A stretch of DNA of 64,000 bases from Cyanobacteria bacterium SBLK. Lineage in GTDB: Bacteria; Cyanobacteriota; Cyanobacteriia; Cyanobacteriales; Spirulinaceae. The notes beneath the pieces are model-generated. The model had not been told where the DNA came from. It saw only the letters and a list, made by a program, of their open reading frames with translations, and did no database searches. The stretch lies in contig JAGHZQ010000107.1 in assembly GCA_017746715.1 (NCBI GenBank), positions 52,986 through 116,985 on the forward strand. The letters are read 5' to 3'. Position numbers and translations under genes: made by a program. Below, piece by piece: positions 34,143 to 43,224 of this stretch (positions are counted from its first letter, which is position 1; every line of letters starts with the position of its first letter).

Positions 34143-34425
34143 TGTTTTGCTCCATTTGTTTTTCAATTTCATCTGAAATAGGGATTGTATAATTTGTATT
34201 GTCTTCAAACCCTTTCAGTGCTTCATTTAAAGCAGAGACAAAAGACTTTGCCGTAATATGCGAAGTATTGATAATTGCTTCTGGTTTTCCATTACGTCTT
34301 AATACAATTAAAACGTCATTTTTAGAGACTCCAAGACCAAACTCGTTAAAATAAATATTGTTTAAATCGTCGGCCTTGAGAATTTCAAGTATATTACTTT
34401 CTGATTCTTCTTTTTCTATTGTCAT
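34120..34425 (-). CDS. Small protein, first gene of the A/T-rich cassette (DUF3467-like pattern)
   Basis: 101 aa. The middle (YFNEFGLGVSKNDVLIVLRR ... ITAKSFVSALNEALKGFE) resembles the short DUF3467 fold in layout (aromatic-N-x, S-x-x-D, hydrophobic strand, AK...L..AL). That is a pattern match by eye, not a search. Acidic ends (EKEESES, QMEQNNDTNDN). It is first in the unit behind a near-consensus promoter, the position often held by an antitoxin or adaptor; this is speculative. Confidence 0.65.
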   Translation of the reverse strand: MTIEKEESESNILEILKADDLNNIYFNEFGLGVSKNDVLIVLRRNGKPEAIINTSHITAKSFVSALNEALKGFEDNTNYTIPISDEIEKQMEQNNDTNDNL

Positions 34426-34498
34426 GATTTTACCTGTGTATTAAAGATTTTTGGTTAGGGTAAGCTCACAAAGTAAAACTTAACCTTTTTGATCCTAT

Positions 34499-34527
34499 AT
34501 TATACCGCAATATCATGCAATAATCAA
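34499..34527 (-). promoter_or_regulatory. Near-consensus promoter of the A/T-rich cassette
   Basis: On the minus strand TTGATT (34527-34522), exactly 17 bases, TATAAT (34504-34499). Expected transcript start near 34492 leaves a leader of about 65 bases to the ATG at 34425. Confidence 0.7.
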
Positions 34528-34549
34528 CATGGTTGAGAAAAAAGTGTAA

Positions 34550-36226
34550 TTAAAGTTCAAAATGGGTTTGCAAACTAAAAATAAACGCATCATCATTACT
34601 CGAATTCTGATTGAGTGCGGGCAACCAAATAATACTAGGCGTTAAAGCAACCCGATCGCTAACTTGATAGCGATAGAATGCTTCCAAATGCCACACCTCA
34701 TCGCGATCGAATAAAGAGACGGGATTGCCTTGCGATCGCACTCCCTTAAGCGTCGGTTCTGCCCCAAAAATTAACGCCCCTAAATTGCCTTTTTTCCCCA
34801 GATCGGGAAAAGCCAAAGCGATCGCGTAGTTCCAAATATCCCCCTCGCCAAACTCGATAAAAGTCGCCTTGGTTAATCCCCCCCATGCCGAAATTGTCAT
34901 GCGATCGCTGAAGGGATAAAATAATGACAATCCGTAAGAATTAGTAACGGTAGGCGTATCGAAAACGCCGTCAGAACGTTCGGTATTGGCATTTAAAGCC
35001 ACAGGAATGAGATTTGCAGAAAATGATCCCGTAGCCGTACCACTGCCTCCAAAACGAAAAGAATTCGCGCTATTGTAATTGTGGACGTAGGTTAAACCCA
35101 ATTGCAACGAATCGGGAGAACCCAAAACGACTTGTCCGAGTAAAGAATAATTCCCCTCAAATAAACCCGCATTGGAATCATTGGCATTATTTGCCAAATA
35201 GCCTAAATCGACCCGAAAATTGTTCCCAAAGCGATGATTGATGCCCATTCCCGCCCCATCACCCCCGATCGCATAGATAGGATTGCGCTGTCCGAAACGA
35301 GAAATCGCTCCCTTGCCCCCATTACGATCGTCTAAATAAGGATTTAAAGTCTCTGCATAGTTAAAGTGAGAGCCTCCCGTCGCAAAAATATGTGCCATTG
35401 TATTTTGACCGAGAGGAAAGCGATAACTCAACAGATCGAGAAAAACAGAATTAGTATTTTCGCTAACCGTCGAAGTATCCAACGCAAGGCGACCGTCATT
35501 AGAATAGAGCAAACTCGCCGCATCCGTTCCCCCCGTATCTCCTCCCGAAGCGAAAAGGGGAATGGCATTACTGGCAGAAAGTTGAGTTCGCAGGCGATCG
35601 CGTCCGTAAAAACTGGCATCGAAATTAAAACGAGATCGGTACTGCACCGTTGCATCGGTATCGGCATCGACGCGATCGCGAAGAATATTAGTAATATTAT
35701 TTGCCCCAAAAACCTCGCTACCCGCAAAAATCACCTCTCCTGTCAGTTTTGCAGTCGTTGAAAAGAGAATCGCCTCTAACTCCTGCGTGCGTGCTTCCAA
35801 ACCATCCGTGCGCCCTCGAAATAGAGCAATCTCTAGGTTAAATTGCTGCCTCAGTTGCGCGATCGCCTTCCAATCTTCGCTGCGGATCGATTCGATGCCA
35901 GCTCTTGCAATTAATCTCTCCATTCGTTGCCAACAGGCATTTACCGCCGTCGCGAATTCGTAGCGAGTGAGAGAGGAATTGCCTCGATAGGTATTGTCTG
36001 GATATCCTGCCAAGCAATCATAGCGAGTGATTATATCTCTCAGTGCTTGATATGCCCAATCCGTTGGGGAAATATCTCGCAAATCGGAAGCAAAATTGAT
36101 TTGCGACATGGGAGAATCGGACTCAAACGCTTCTTCTGGCAAAATTTGAGCGCGGAGAGAGGAAGCAAAAATAAAAACAGTCCCGAAGGCGACAACTGCT
36201 CCCCATTGCAAGCGTATCGATAACAT
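34550..36226 (-). CDS. Cyanobacterial SLH-OprB outer-membrane porin (iron uptake porin family)
   Basis: 558 aa. Signal (VVAFGTVFIFASSLRA) is followed by an SLH domain near 50-110 (ISPTDWAYQALRDIITRYDCLAGYPDNTYRG; LTRYEFATAVNAC), a coiled-coil near 115-150 (LRQQFNLEIALFRGRTDGLEART), and an OprB-like beta-barrel from about 155 to the terminal Phe-x-Leu. The SLH domain anchors the barrel to peptidoglycan. Members carry ions and small solutes, including iron. A second paralogue is at 53124. A heptanucleotide repeat lies directly upstream of the start. Confidence 0.92.
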   Translation of the reverse strand: MLSIRLQWGAVVAFGTVFIFASSLRAQILPEEAFESDSPMSQINFASDLRDISPTDWAYQALRDIITRYDCLAGYPDNTYRGNSSLTRYEFATAVNACWQRMERLIARAGIESIRSEDWKAIAQLRQQFNLEIALFRGRTDGLEARTQELEAILFSTTAKLTGEVIFAGSEVFGANNITNILRDRVDADTDATVQYRSRFNFDASFYGRDRLRTQLSASNAIPLFASGGDTGGTDAASLLYSNDGRLALDTSTVSENTNSVFLDLLSYRFPLGQNTMAHIFATGGSHFNYAETLNPYLDDRNGGKGAISRFGQRNPIYAIGGDGAGMGINHRFGNNFRVDLGYLANNANDSNAGLFEGNYSLLGQVVLGSPDSLQLGLTYVHNYNSANSFRFGGSGTATGSFSANLIPVALNANTERSDGVFDTPTVTNSYGLSLFYPFSDRMTISAWGGLTKATFIEFGEGDIWNYAIALAFPDLGKKGNLGALIFGAEPTLKGVRSQGNPVSLFDRDEVWHLEAFYRYQVSDRVALTPSIIWLPALNQNSSNDDAFIFSLQTHFEL

Positions 36227-36235
36227 AAACTCAAA

Positions 36236-36267
36236 TTGATAATTGATAATTGATAATTGATAATTGA
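36236..36267. repeat. (TTGATAA)4 heptanucleotide repeat upstream of the porin
   Basis: Four perfect TTGATAA units at 36236-36263 plus a partial fifth. It lies 10 bases upstream of the porin ATG and 46 bases from the divergent adenylate kinase start, so copy number could alter spacing for either gene. Confidence 0.85.
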
Positions 36268-36312
36268 AATAACGATATCCTAGGATGAGTAAAGGCGCAG
36301 GAGAATAATGCG

Positions 36313-36864
36313 GTGAGATTGGTTATGTTGGGAGGACCCGGTTCGGGGAAAGGGACGCAACTGCGACGATTGAGCAAAGCGCTAAACTTACCGGGGATCT
36401 CCGTGGGGGAAATTTTGCGGGATGCGATCGCTAAAAACACCTTTATCGGGGTCAAAGCGAAATCCCACGTTGCCAAGGGCGAACTCGTTCCCGACGAGAT
36501 CATGATTCAATTCATGCGCTTGCGCTTGTTGCAGGAAGATGCCAACAAGGGCTGGTTGCTAGAAGGCTATCCTCGTACTGCTTTTCAAGCCGAGGAATTG
36601 GAATTTCTCCTCGAAGATTTCAAACAGGATTTGTATGGGGCAATTTACCTCAAACTCGACCCGGCGATCGAACTCGAACGCTCTCTCGCTCGAGGTCGCC
36701 CCGATGATACTCTCGAAATTTTGCAACGACGCATCCAACAGTTTCGAGAGCGCACGACTCCCATTTTGGAATACTACGCCCGTCGTGGCAAACTCTTCAC
36801 CATCGATGCGGCAGGAACTCCGGCTGACGTAGAAGCGGAAATCTTGCGACAACTTAAATCTTAA
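36313..36864 (+). CDS. adk: Adenylate kinase (short form)
   Basis: 183 aa from GTG 36313; the ATG at 36308 stops after one codon. P-loop GGPGSGKGTQL near 7-17, NMP-binding GISVGEILRDAI near 30-41, and EGYPRTAFQAEELEFLL near 82-98. The LID is short (RGRPDDTLEILQRRI), so it lacks the zinc-finger LID of long adenylate kinases. It interconverts ATP, AMP and ADP. Cyanobacteria often have two adk-like genes; this may be the second. 28 bases of its 3' end recur downstream (36903). Confidence 0.9.
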   Translation: MRLVMLGGPGSGKGTQLRRLSKALNLPGISVGEILRDAIAKNTFIGVKAKSHVAKGELVPDEIMIQFMRLRLLQEDANKGWLLEGYPRTAFQAEELEFLLEDFKQDLYGAIYLKLDPAIELERSLARGRPDDTLEILQRRIQQFRERTTPILEYYARRGKLFTIDAAGTPADVEAEILRQLKS

Positions 36865-36902
36865 CAATTGCCGAACAATTCAAAATTCACCCATTCAAAA
36901 AA

Positions 36903-36930
36903 AGCGGAAATCTTGCGAAAACCTAAATCT
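36903..36930 (+). repeat. 28-bp duplicate of the adk 3' end
   Basis: AGCGGAAATCTTGCG then AAAACCTAAATCT matches 36834-36861 inside adk with two mismatches. It lies 39 bases past the adk stop, in non-coding DNA. Confidence 0.75.
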
Positions 36931-36994
36931 CGATCGAAAAAATTCCCCTCGGCAATTATGCTGGATAAAACGATACAGATCGATCTGAATAATT

Positions 36995-37726
36995 ATGCCT
37001 TGGCAACGTCCCGACGGTCGCGCTCCCAATCAACTGCGCCCCATCCAATTTGAACGCCATTTCACCAGTTTTGCCGCCGGATCGGTTTTAGCGCATTGCG
37101 GCGAGACAAAAGTTCTCTGTACCGCGAGTATTTCCCCTGGAGTGCCTCAATTTCTTGCTGGAAGCGATCGCGGTTGGCTGACGGCAGAATATCGCATGCT
37201 GCCCAGTGCTACTCCCCAACGCCAAGCCCGAGAGGTTCTCAAATTGTCCGGACGCACCCAAGAAATTCAACGGCTGATCGGTCGCAGTCTTCGGGCAGCT
37301 CTCAATTTGGAGATGCTGGGAGAGCGCACGATTACAATTGACGCGGATGTTTTACAAGCCGATGCGGGAACGCGCACGACTTCGATTACGGGAGGATATG
37401 TCGCTCTCGTTTTGGCGTTGCAAACTCTTATCGAAAAAGGAGAGTTGGAAAAATCTCCCATTTGCCACCCCGTTGCGGCGGTTTCCGTGGGCTTAATTGA
37501 AGGAGAAGTCTTTTTGGATTTGAATTATCTCGAGGATGTTACCGCCGATGTAGATTTTAATGTTGTCATGACGGGCAATTTAGATATTATCGAAGTGCAA
37601 GGGACGGCAGAATCGGGCAGTTTCGATCGCGATCGCCTCAACTGTATTATGGATGTTGCCCAAGAAGGCATTCAAAATTTACTCATTGCTCAACAAAACA
37701 GCCTAAAATTAGTCGTGGGTTGTTAG
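36995..37726 (+). CDS. rph: Ribonuclease PH
   Basis: 243 aa, standard length. It starts MPWQRPDGRAPNQLRPI. Core blocks: GETKVLCTASI, GRTQEIQRLIGRSLRA near 88-103 (phosphate site Arg), TITIDADVLQADAGTRTTSITGG near 112-134, and LDLNYLEDVTADVDFNVV near 167-184. It trims 3' ends of tRNA precursors by phosphorolysis. The 3' flank is a TTGTTGG microsatellite. Confidence 0.96.
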   Translation: MPWQRPDGRAPNQLRPIQFERHFTSFAAGSVLAHCGETKVLCTASISPGVPQFLAGSDRGWLTAEYRMLPSATPQRQAREVLKLSGRTQEIQRLIGRSLRAALNLEMLGERTITIDADVLQADAGTRTTSITGGYVALVLALQTLIEKGELEKSPICHPVAAVSVGLIEGEVFLDLNYLEDVTADVDFNVVMTGNLDIIEVQGTAESGSFDRDRLNCIMDVAQEGIQNLLIAQQNSLKLVVGC

Positions 37727-37786
37727 TTGTTGGTTGTTGGTTACTATCCTTCACTTCCTCATTGATAGATAATTGTTCGTTAAAAA

Positions 37787-38410
37787 ATGTTTGGGTTGCT
37801 TGTCTTGGTTGTTTATTTGATTATTGCAGCTCGCGTTTTTTATGCGATGTGGTTGGATTTGGATGAATTTATTAGTGTTGATTTTGATAGTGCCTCTTTA
37901 AACGAACAATTACAATTACAGCAATTACAGGATGCGATCGCGATCGCTTTCAAGTTTAAATCGTGCTATAAGCCAGACCAATTAAAAACCCTATCTATGA
38001 CGGTCGCCAATAAAACTGACGCGCGAACGATTTACGTGAATTGGGAACGGTGCAATTTAACCGATTTTCAAGGTATGGCTCAACGTATCATTCGTATTGT
38101 TCCAGGGCTTTCCGATCTGTCCCAAGGACAAACCTATAGTTTAATGGCACCTACTCAAGGTTTAGCAGCTCAACTCACCGTAGAAAGTGCCATGAAAGCC
38201 ACGGATAAAGGTTTGGTTGTTGCCTCCCCCTTGTTTTCTAAAAGTAGTTTGCTCGGAGCGGCGAAAGGCGAAAAACGTTTTACCGTGCGCTTGGTGATAG
38301 AAGTGGCCGCTCCCACCGTCGGCCATCGCGTCGGTAGCGTTCACGCTCTTCTCTGTCATTTTATCGTCCGCAAAACGCCAAAACGCAAAACCATGTATTG
38401 GGGAGGATGA
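37787..38410 (+). CDS. Conserved hypothetical protein with N-terminal membrane helix
   Basis: 207 aa. Residues 3-23 are hydrophobic (GLLVLVVYLIIAARVFYAMW), leaving a large soluble domain outside or at the membrane. Basic C-terminus (VRKTPKRKTMYWGG). I do not recognise the family beyond its general cyanobacterial look. The ATG is 60 bases after rph on the same strand. Confidence 0.65.
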   Translation: MFGLLVLVVYLIIAARVFYAMWLDLDEFISVDFDSASLNEQLQLQQLQDAIAIAFKFKSCYKPDQLKTLSMTVANKTDARTIYVNWERCNLTDFQGMAQRIIRIVPGLSDLSQGQTYSLMAPTQGLAAQLTVESAMKATDKGLVVASPLFSKSSLLGAAKGEKRFTVRLVIEVAAPTVGHRVGSVHALLCHFIVRKTPKRKTMYWGG

Positions 38411-38443
38411 AATCCATTCAAAATTCAAAATCGATCGAGGAGT

Positions 38444-41400
38444 TTAACCGATCTCGGCCACGGCGATTACATCATTAAAATCGCGATCGCCGCCATTCCT
38501 CATATCTTCAAAACCAAAGGTATTTTGTCCTAATAAACGAATGTGATCGGTATTATCAAAATTGGCCGCTTGATAGAGAAAATAAGCAACTACATCCTCA
38601 CTAGCAGAATTATTAGGATTATCATTCAAGAATTCCTCTACCGTTCCATCAATCACAATAAATGGCGCATACATCTTCCCGCCCGACAAATCGGCAGAGA
38701 AACCCGCCGTTCCTTGATTGGTGACGGCTAAATCCAAACCGCTAACGCGCCTTTCTAGTGCAGCTAAAGCATAACCTGCCGCCCCCGGTGCTAAACCGCC
38801 CACAGTCCCATTCGTATCGTCGATTTCGTAAAATCCGACGGTATTATCAAAAGCCGCTTCTCGATAAACGCTAAAGTTTCCGCGAACCGACCCGGAAAGT
38901 TCTCGCAGATCGAAGATTTCGTTTCCTTGTTCCTGTAAGGCACCAATGCCGCGAGGGGGTTGAGCAACCGTTTGGCGCACGGTTAACACCACCCCTTGGG
39001 TAAAGCGCAGAGAATATTCTCCACTGGCCGTTTCTACCACCTCCGGTTCTACCGAAAGCGTGCCGCCGTCAATGTTTTGCAGAATAATGCGAAACTGCTG
39101 GCCGGGGTTGAGATTGGGACGCAAGAATTTTTGAGCGCTGGCGTTAAAACCATTGGGGCGAAAACGACCGGGAAGGGGGGCAAAAAGGGGTTGGGGCGAA
39201 CCAAAACTGCCATCGGCATTTTGAAAGGCAATGCCAATTTGCAAGAATTCGCTAGCAGCCTCTCCCGTTAACTGTAACTCTAGAGCATTGCCGCCTTCAG
39301 TCCCGATCGCAAACAGTTTTCCCCCGCGATCGAATGCGAGTCTGTTGGGTCCTTGACCGAGGGGAGGAGGAGGGGGGGGAGGAGGCGCTTGAGGTTGAAG
39401 ACTGCCCTGAATGGCAAAATCAAAAGGTGGGGCGGCCAGACTGGCATCAGTGGTGGTAAATTCAACTTTGCCGTTAAACGTGCCTGAATTGGGGGCATTG
39501 AGGGCGATCGCAAAGCTGGTGGATTGGTTGGCCTGCAAACTATTGAGAAATCCCGTTGTATCGAGAGTAAACGCGTTGGCGTCGCCGGCGATCGCGGGAA
39601 TGCCCAAATCGATGTTTTGCGTTCCCTTGTTGGTAATGCGGAATTTGGCGGGTTGGGCGGTCGTTTCGGGCAAGAGATCCCCGAGGTTGACCGGGACGGG
39701 AGAACCATCGACGATGGTGCGAATGACCCGATCGCGATCGTCCACCAATTCCACCAACATTGTTGGGTCGATCGCTCCGTTTAACTTAATCTCAAATGGT
39801 TCGGCAATTTTGGGATCGTTGGTGTTAAAGGTAATTTCCTCATCAAATTGCCCCACGCGATCGGTTTTCAGGGAAACTTTAAAAGTCGTGGATTGGTTTT
39901 GTCCGAGGGTGTCGTTAAATCCAGTCGTATCCAGTAGGAAAGGAGAAGAGACGCCACCTTTCAACGCGGGAGTCGCGATGGTCAGAGCTCGAGCGCCAAT
40001 ATTTTCGATTTTAAAGGTGGTAAAGGGTTGCGTTCCCCCAAAGGGGCTATTGCCCAAGGCGATCGCTGCGGGGGCATTATCTAAAACGGGAGTCCCGTCG
40101 GGATCGATGGAAACGCGAATTTCGGGAGCGGGTGGGGCGATCGTTCCGGCAACGAGAAAATCGAAGGGATTGGTAATTTGGGGATCGCTGGCCGTAAAAT
40201 TCACCCCAGCGTCAAAAGTTCCGAGAGTATCGGTTTTCAGGGCAACCTTAAAGGTGGTCGATTGATTTTCCCCGAGGGTTGCAAGGAATCCTTGGGTATC
40301 TAAAACAAAAGCATTGGGAGATGGTCCAACAAGAGTGGGCGTGCCGAGGTTCAAGGGATCCGAACCGAGATTTTCAATCTTAAAGGTGGTAAACGTTTGC
40401 GTTGCCCCTTGGGTCATCTCGCCAAAGGCGATCGCAGTCGGTTGACCGTCAGCGATCGTCGGGCCGTTTGGGTCGATGGAAACGCGAATCGATGGCGGGT
40501 TGGCGAGTAACTCGGGGGCATTGGTGGTGGTAATCGTATTGCCGCCTTCATTCACAATTGTCGTCGGACCCCCGATACTGTCATCAAAAGCATCTTGAAC
40601 GTCCAAACCGCCGCCAGAATTATTTTCAATTTTGGTATTGCCGATGGTTAAACGCGTTCCCACTACTCCAGATGCGGCACCATTGGAAATTCCACTGCCA
40701 AATGGAGAACTATTGTTGGTAATTTGGCTATTTTGAATCGTTAAAACACCGCCATTCACGTTACGAATCCCGCCGCCGCTTCCATTTTGGTGTCGGTTTT
40801 CCGTAATCATGCTATTAATAATTATCATCTCGGCACCGAGGGCACTGCTATCCTTATTGCCATCGTTATCAATCCCTGCTCCGCCATCATCAAGGGCATC
40901 GCCCCTAGCTGTATTTCTGCTAATCGTACTGTTTTCAATGGTGACTTTTGCCAATCCTTGTCCCGTTCCCAAATTGAGTATTCCGCCACCATCATCCTCA
41001 GCATAATTTTCGGTGACGAGGGAATTATTGCGAATAATTAATTCACCTGCCGAATTCAAAATTCCGCCACCGTCATCAGAGGCTTTTGGACCCGCACCGA
41101 CTCGTCCGCCTTTAACCGTAACGTTATCTAAGGTGAGTTTCCCTCTTCCATTGCTAAATCCCTCAGTACCGGGTCCGGCAATGAGAAAAATGCGGAAGTT
41201 GGGAGCAGCCCCATTGCGTTGAATCGTCGAACCGTTCCCATTAATCGTAATATCATCCAAAATGACAGGCAATCCCGTTGCCCCATAGTTCCCATCTATG
41301 ATTTCCGCTTGGGTTAAATCAAAGGTGGTATTGGCTGCCAAATTGATAATGTCTGCTTCCGGCGTTCTATTCGCGTCATTCAGTCTAGCAATTAATTCAT

Positions 41401-42007
41401 TAGTATTATTCGCGCTAAATGTTGCTAAAACCGATGAATAGGATGTCATTACATGGGTTTTAAAGGCTAAGGGAGTCGCGATCGCCTTTGTTTGGCACTC
41501 TAATGCCCGCGTTCCGCCTAAAGCTGCATTTCCGGTTAAATCTGCCGAAGCCGCGATCGCCGCTCCTGTCATTTGTCCGAGGGCGTTAACAAATGCGCGT
41601 CCTCGTTCTCCTTTCGCCACCTGACAGCCGTAGAGCAGTATCTCGAAGTTCGCAAAGGTGTTTTGCCAATGGGAAAGCAAGTGTTGATAAGTCTTTAAGC
41701 CACCGAGATCGAGCTTGGTATTGCCAATATAGAGACTGCCTGGCGCGCCATGACAGATGAGGTGCAAGCTGCTAAATCTTGGATGGCGATCGAGATATTC
41801 GCTAATTTGCACGATGCCATCCACTTCGGGATCGAGGAGCAATACCGTTGCTTCGTCGAGAACCCCCATTTCGAGGTGCTGAGAATCGGGAATACTCGGG
41901 TCGATCGCGACTAACATTCCTCTCCCGCGAGCGCTTGGTGCAGCTAGGGAAGTGAAAGAATGTTTTCGGGGGGTGCAGTGGGGGTGAAGAAGATTGGATT
42001 GGCTCAT
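38444..42007 (-). CDS. Giant surface/adhesin-like protein: DUF4347, beta-helix, choice-of-anchor D repeats, DUF4114
   Basis: 1187 aa. Residues about 30-190 are DUF4347 (SLHLICHGAPGSL; EILLYGCQVAKGERGRAFV), a caspase-like alpha/beta fold found at the N-terminus of many large cyanobacterial and marine secreted proteins; the His-Gly and Gly-Cys pair might be catalytic, which is inference. About 200-500: right-handed beta-helix repeats (ENSTISRNTARG; NSQITNNSSPFG). About 500-870: three choice-of-anchor D repeats (IRVSIDPNG...; FTTFKIENIGARAL). A PQAPPPPPPPPL linker follows, then DUF4114 at the C-terminus (FGFEDMRNGGDRDFNDVI). No classical signal peptide is evident. The role is probably cell-surface adhesion or calcium binding. 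Confidence 0.85.
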   Translation of the reverse strand: MSQSNLLHPHCTPRKHSFTSLAAPSARGRGMLVAIDPSIPDSQHLEMGVLDEATVLLLDPEVDGIVQISEYLDRHPRFSSLHLICHGAPGSLYIGNTKLDLGGLKTYQHLLSHWQNTFANFEILLYGCQVAKGERGRAFVNALGQMTGAAIAASADLTGNAALGGTRALECQTKAIATPLAFKTHVMTSYSSVLATFSANNTNELIARLNDANRTPEADIINLAANTTFDLTQAEIIDGNYGATGLPVILDDITINGNGSTIQRNGAAPNFRIFLIAGPGTEGFSNGRGKLTLDNVTVKGGRVGAGPKASDDGGGILNSAGELIIRNNSLVTENYAEDDGGGILNLGTGQGLAKVTIENSTISRNTARGDALDDGGAGIDNDGNKDSSALGAEMIIINSMITENRHQNGSGGGIRNVNGGVLTIQNSQITNNSSPFGSGISNGAASGVVGTRLTIGNTKIENNSGGGLDVQDAFDDSIGGPTTIVNEGGNTITTTNAPELLANPPSIRVSIDPNGPTIADGQPTAIAFGEMTQGATQTFTTFKIENLGSDPLNLGTPTLVGPSPNAFVLDTQGFLATLGENQSTTFKVALKTDTLGTFDAGVNFTASDPQITNPFDFLVAGTIAPPAPEIRVSIDPDGTPVLDNAPAAIALGNSPFGGTQPFTTFKIENIGARALTIATPALKGGVSSPFLLDTTGFNDTLGQNQSTTFKVSLKTDRVGQFDEEITFNTNDPKIAEPFEIKLNGAIDPTMLVELVDDRDRVIRTIVDGSPVPVNLGDLLPETTAQPAKFRITNKGTQNIDLGIPAIAGDANAFTLDTTGFLNSLQANQSTSFAIALNAPNSGTFNGKVEFTTTDASLAAPPFDFAIQGSLQPQAPPPPPPPPLGQGPNRLAFDRGGKLFAIGTEGGNALELQLTGEAASEFLQIGIAFQNADGSFGSPQPLFAPLPGRFRPNGFNASAQKFLRPNLNPGQQFRIILQNIDGGTLSVEPEVVETASGEYSLRFTQGVVLTVRQTVAQPPRGIGALQEQGNEIFDLRELSGSVRGNFSVYREAAFDNTVGFYEIDDTNGTVGGLAPGAAGYALAALERRVSGLDLAVTNQGTAGFSADLSGGKMYAPFIVIDGTVEEFLNDNPNNSASEDVVAYFLYQAANFDNTDHIRLLGQNTFGFEDMRNGGDRDFNDVIAVAEIG

Positions 42008-42077
42008 CGCTCGACTTTTGCGCTCCTCATTGACGCAGCTGTTAGCAACCGTCTCCCGTTTTCCAATCGGTGTCCGC

Positions 42078-42164
42078 TCTTCGGCAAGCTCGTTTCAACT
42101 TGGCTCAACGACCTCAGAGTAACGACCTCAGAGTGTTGCTGGTAACTGGTGACTGGTGACTGAC
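42078..42164. repeat. Dispersed repeat upstream of the DUF4347 gene
   Basis: TCTTCGGCAAGCTCG, CTTGGCTCAACGACCTCAGA (second unit AACGACCTCAGAGTG), then GCTGGTAACTGGTGACTGG. Same family as 10826 and 29956. The remainder of 42008-42276 shows no gene. Confidence 0.7.
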
Positions 42165-42276
42165 TATAAGCGTATCCTCTCGGGGAAAAATTGGGGAGGG
42201 TCATTTTGCGGATATTCTTTAAAGAAAGATTAAGCGTTTGCGGTTTGGGATTTAAGGAGTGAGACGATTTGACAAT

Positions 42277-43224
42277 TTATTGCTTGTCATTCATCAACAA
42301 TTGTTCTTCGATATTAATTCTCATGGTTTTGCAAATTGTATCTAAAGGGAGATCGTTCGGGTCGTGACCGAAGGGATTTTCAATTTCTAGACCGATCGCT
42401 TCAATTCCAAAGACAGTAAAACTGATAATGGCGACAACAATTGCCGTTCCCCAACCGAATTCACTGACCAATTGCGAGGGCAGACAGCAACAATATAAAA
42501 ATAAAAGCTGTTTTAAATGGATTGAATAGGCTAAAGGCATGGGGGTTTTTAAAATCCGTTCGCATCCGCCCAAAACATCTACCATTGTTTCGAGAAGTTG
42601 CAGGATTGAGAGTAAATAGCTCATCTCGACGCGATCGCGTTGGGATTGTTTTTTAATATAATCTCCTATCCACAAGGCAATTTCCAAGGGGGCATTATTC
42701 ATGAGTTTTAATTGCTCCCAGCGTTCGGGGGACATGAGTTCTGCCAATTCGCCATCGATGGGTTCATTGCGTAAATGCAGTTTGGTGGCGATTGCAAAGG
42801 CCGGTAAAAGTCGAATCGTTGCGATTTTCTCGGTTTTATCTTGGAGGGTTTCTTCGGCAATTCCCACCCAAAGTTCTCGGGCGAGATTGCGAACGGTATT
42901 GACTAAAACCCCCCACTGTTTTCTCCCTTCCCAAAATCGTTCGTAAGCGGTATTCGTTCTGAATACGAGGAGCAAACCGAGAACGAGACTGGAAACAATA
43001 CTGGTTTGAGAGGGTAAAGCAATCGGAATTTGTTGAGAATAGAGTCCCGAAACGATCGCGCTTAAAACAATAAAAAAAACAACGCGCGGTAAAATAGTGG
43101 GAATAACGGAAAAATGCCAGTAGAAAAGAAATTCAAACCAATAACGCGGTTCGACAATGGCTCGCGATCGGTTTCGCTGGAAAACTTTGAGAAAATTCGG
43201 AGTTTTTAACACTTTGCGATTCAT
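42277..43224 (-). CDS. Bestrophin-like anion channel
   Basis: 315 aa. Bestrophin family (RFP-TM): YWFEFLFYWHFSVIPTILP near 27-46, LVLGLLLVFRTNTAYERFWEGRKQWG near 80-105 (the diagnostic phrase), and the C-terminal half with LFLYCCCLPSQLVSEFGWGTAIVVAIISFTVFGIEAIG near 235-275 and ENPFG(H)DPNDLP. Bacterial and plastid members form pentameric chloride or bicarbonate channels. In algae and plants they act at the thylakoid. Cyanobacterial function is not firmly known. Confidence 0.9.
   Translation of the reverse strand: MNRKVLKTPNFLKVFQRNRSRAIVEPRYWFEFLFYWHFSVIPTILPRVVFFIVLSAIVSGLYSQQIPIALPSQTSIVSSLVLGLLLVFRTNTAYERFWEGRKQWGVLVNTVRNLARELWVGIAEETLQDKTEKIATIRLLPAFAIATKLHLRNEPIDGELAELMSPERWEQLKLMNNAPLEIALWIGDYIKKQSQRDRVEMSYLLSILQLLETMVDVLGGCERILKTPMPLAYSIHLKQLLFLYCCCLPSQLVSEFGWGTAIVVAIISFTVFGIEAIGLEIENPFGHDPNDLPLDTICKTMRINIEEQLLMNDKQ

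Noticed and set aside
38996..41222. Several long antisense ORFs within the DUF4347 gene
   Set aside because: They mirror the low-complexity Gly/Asn/Pro coding sequence of the real gene on the other strand.
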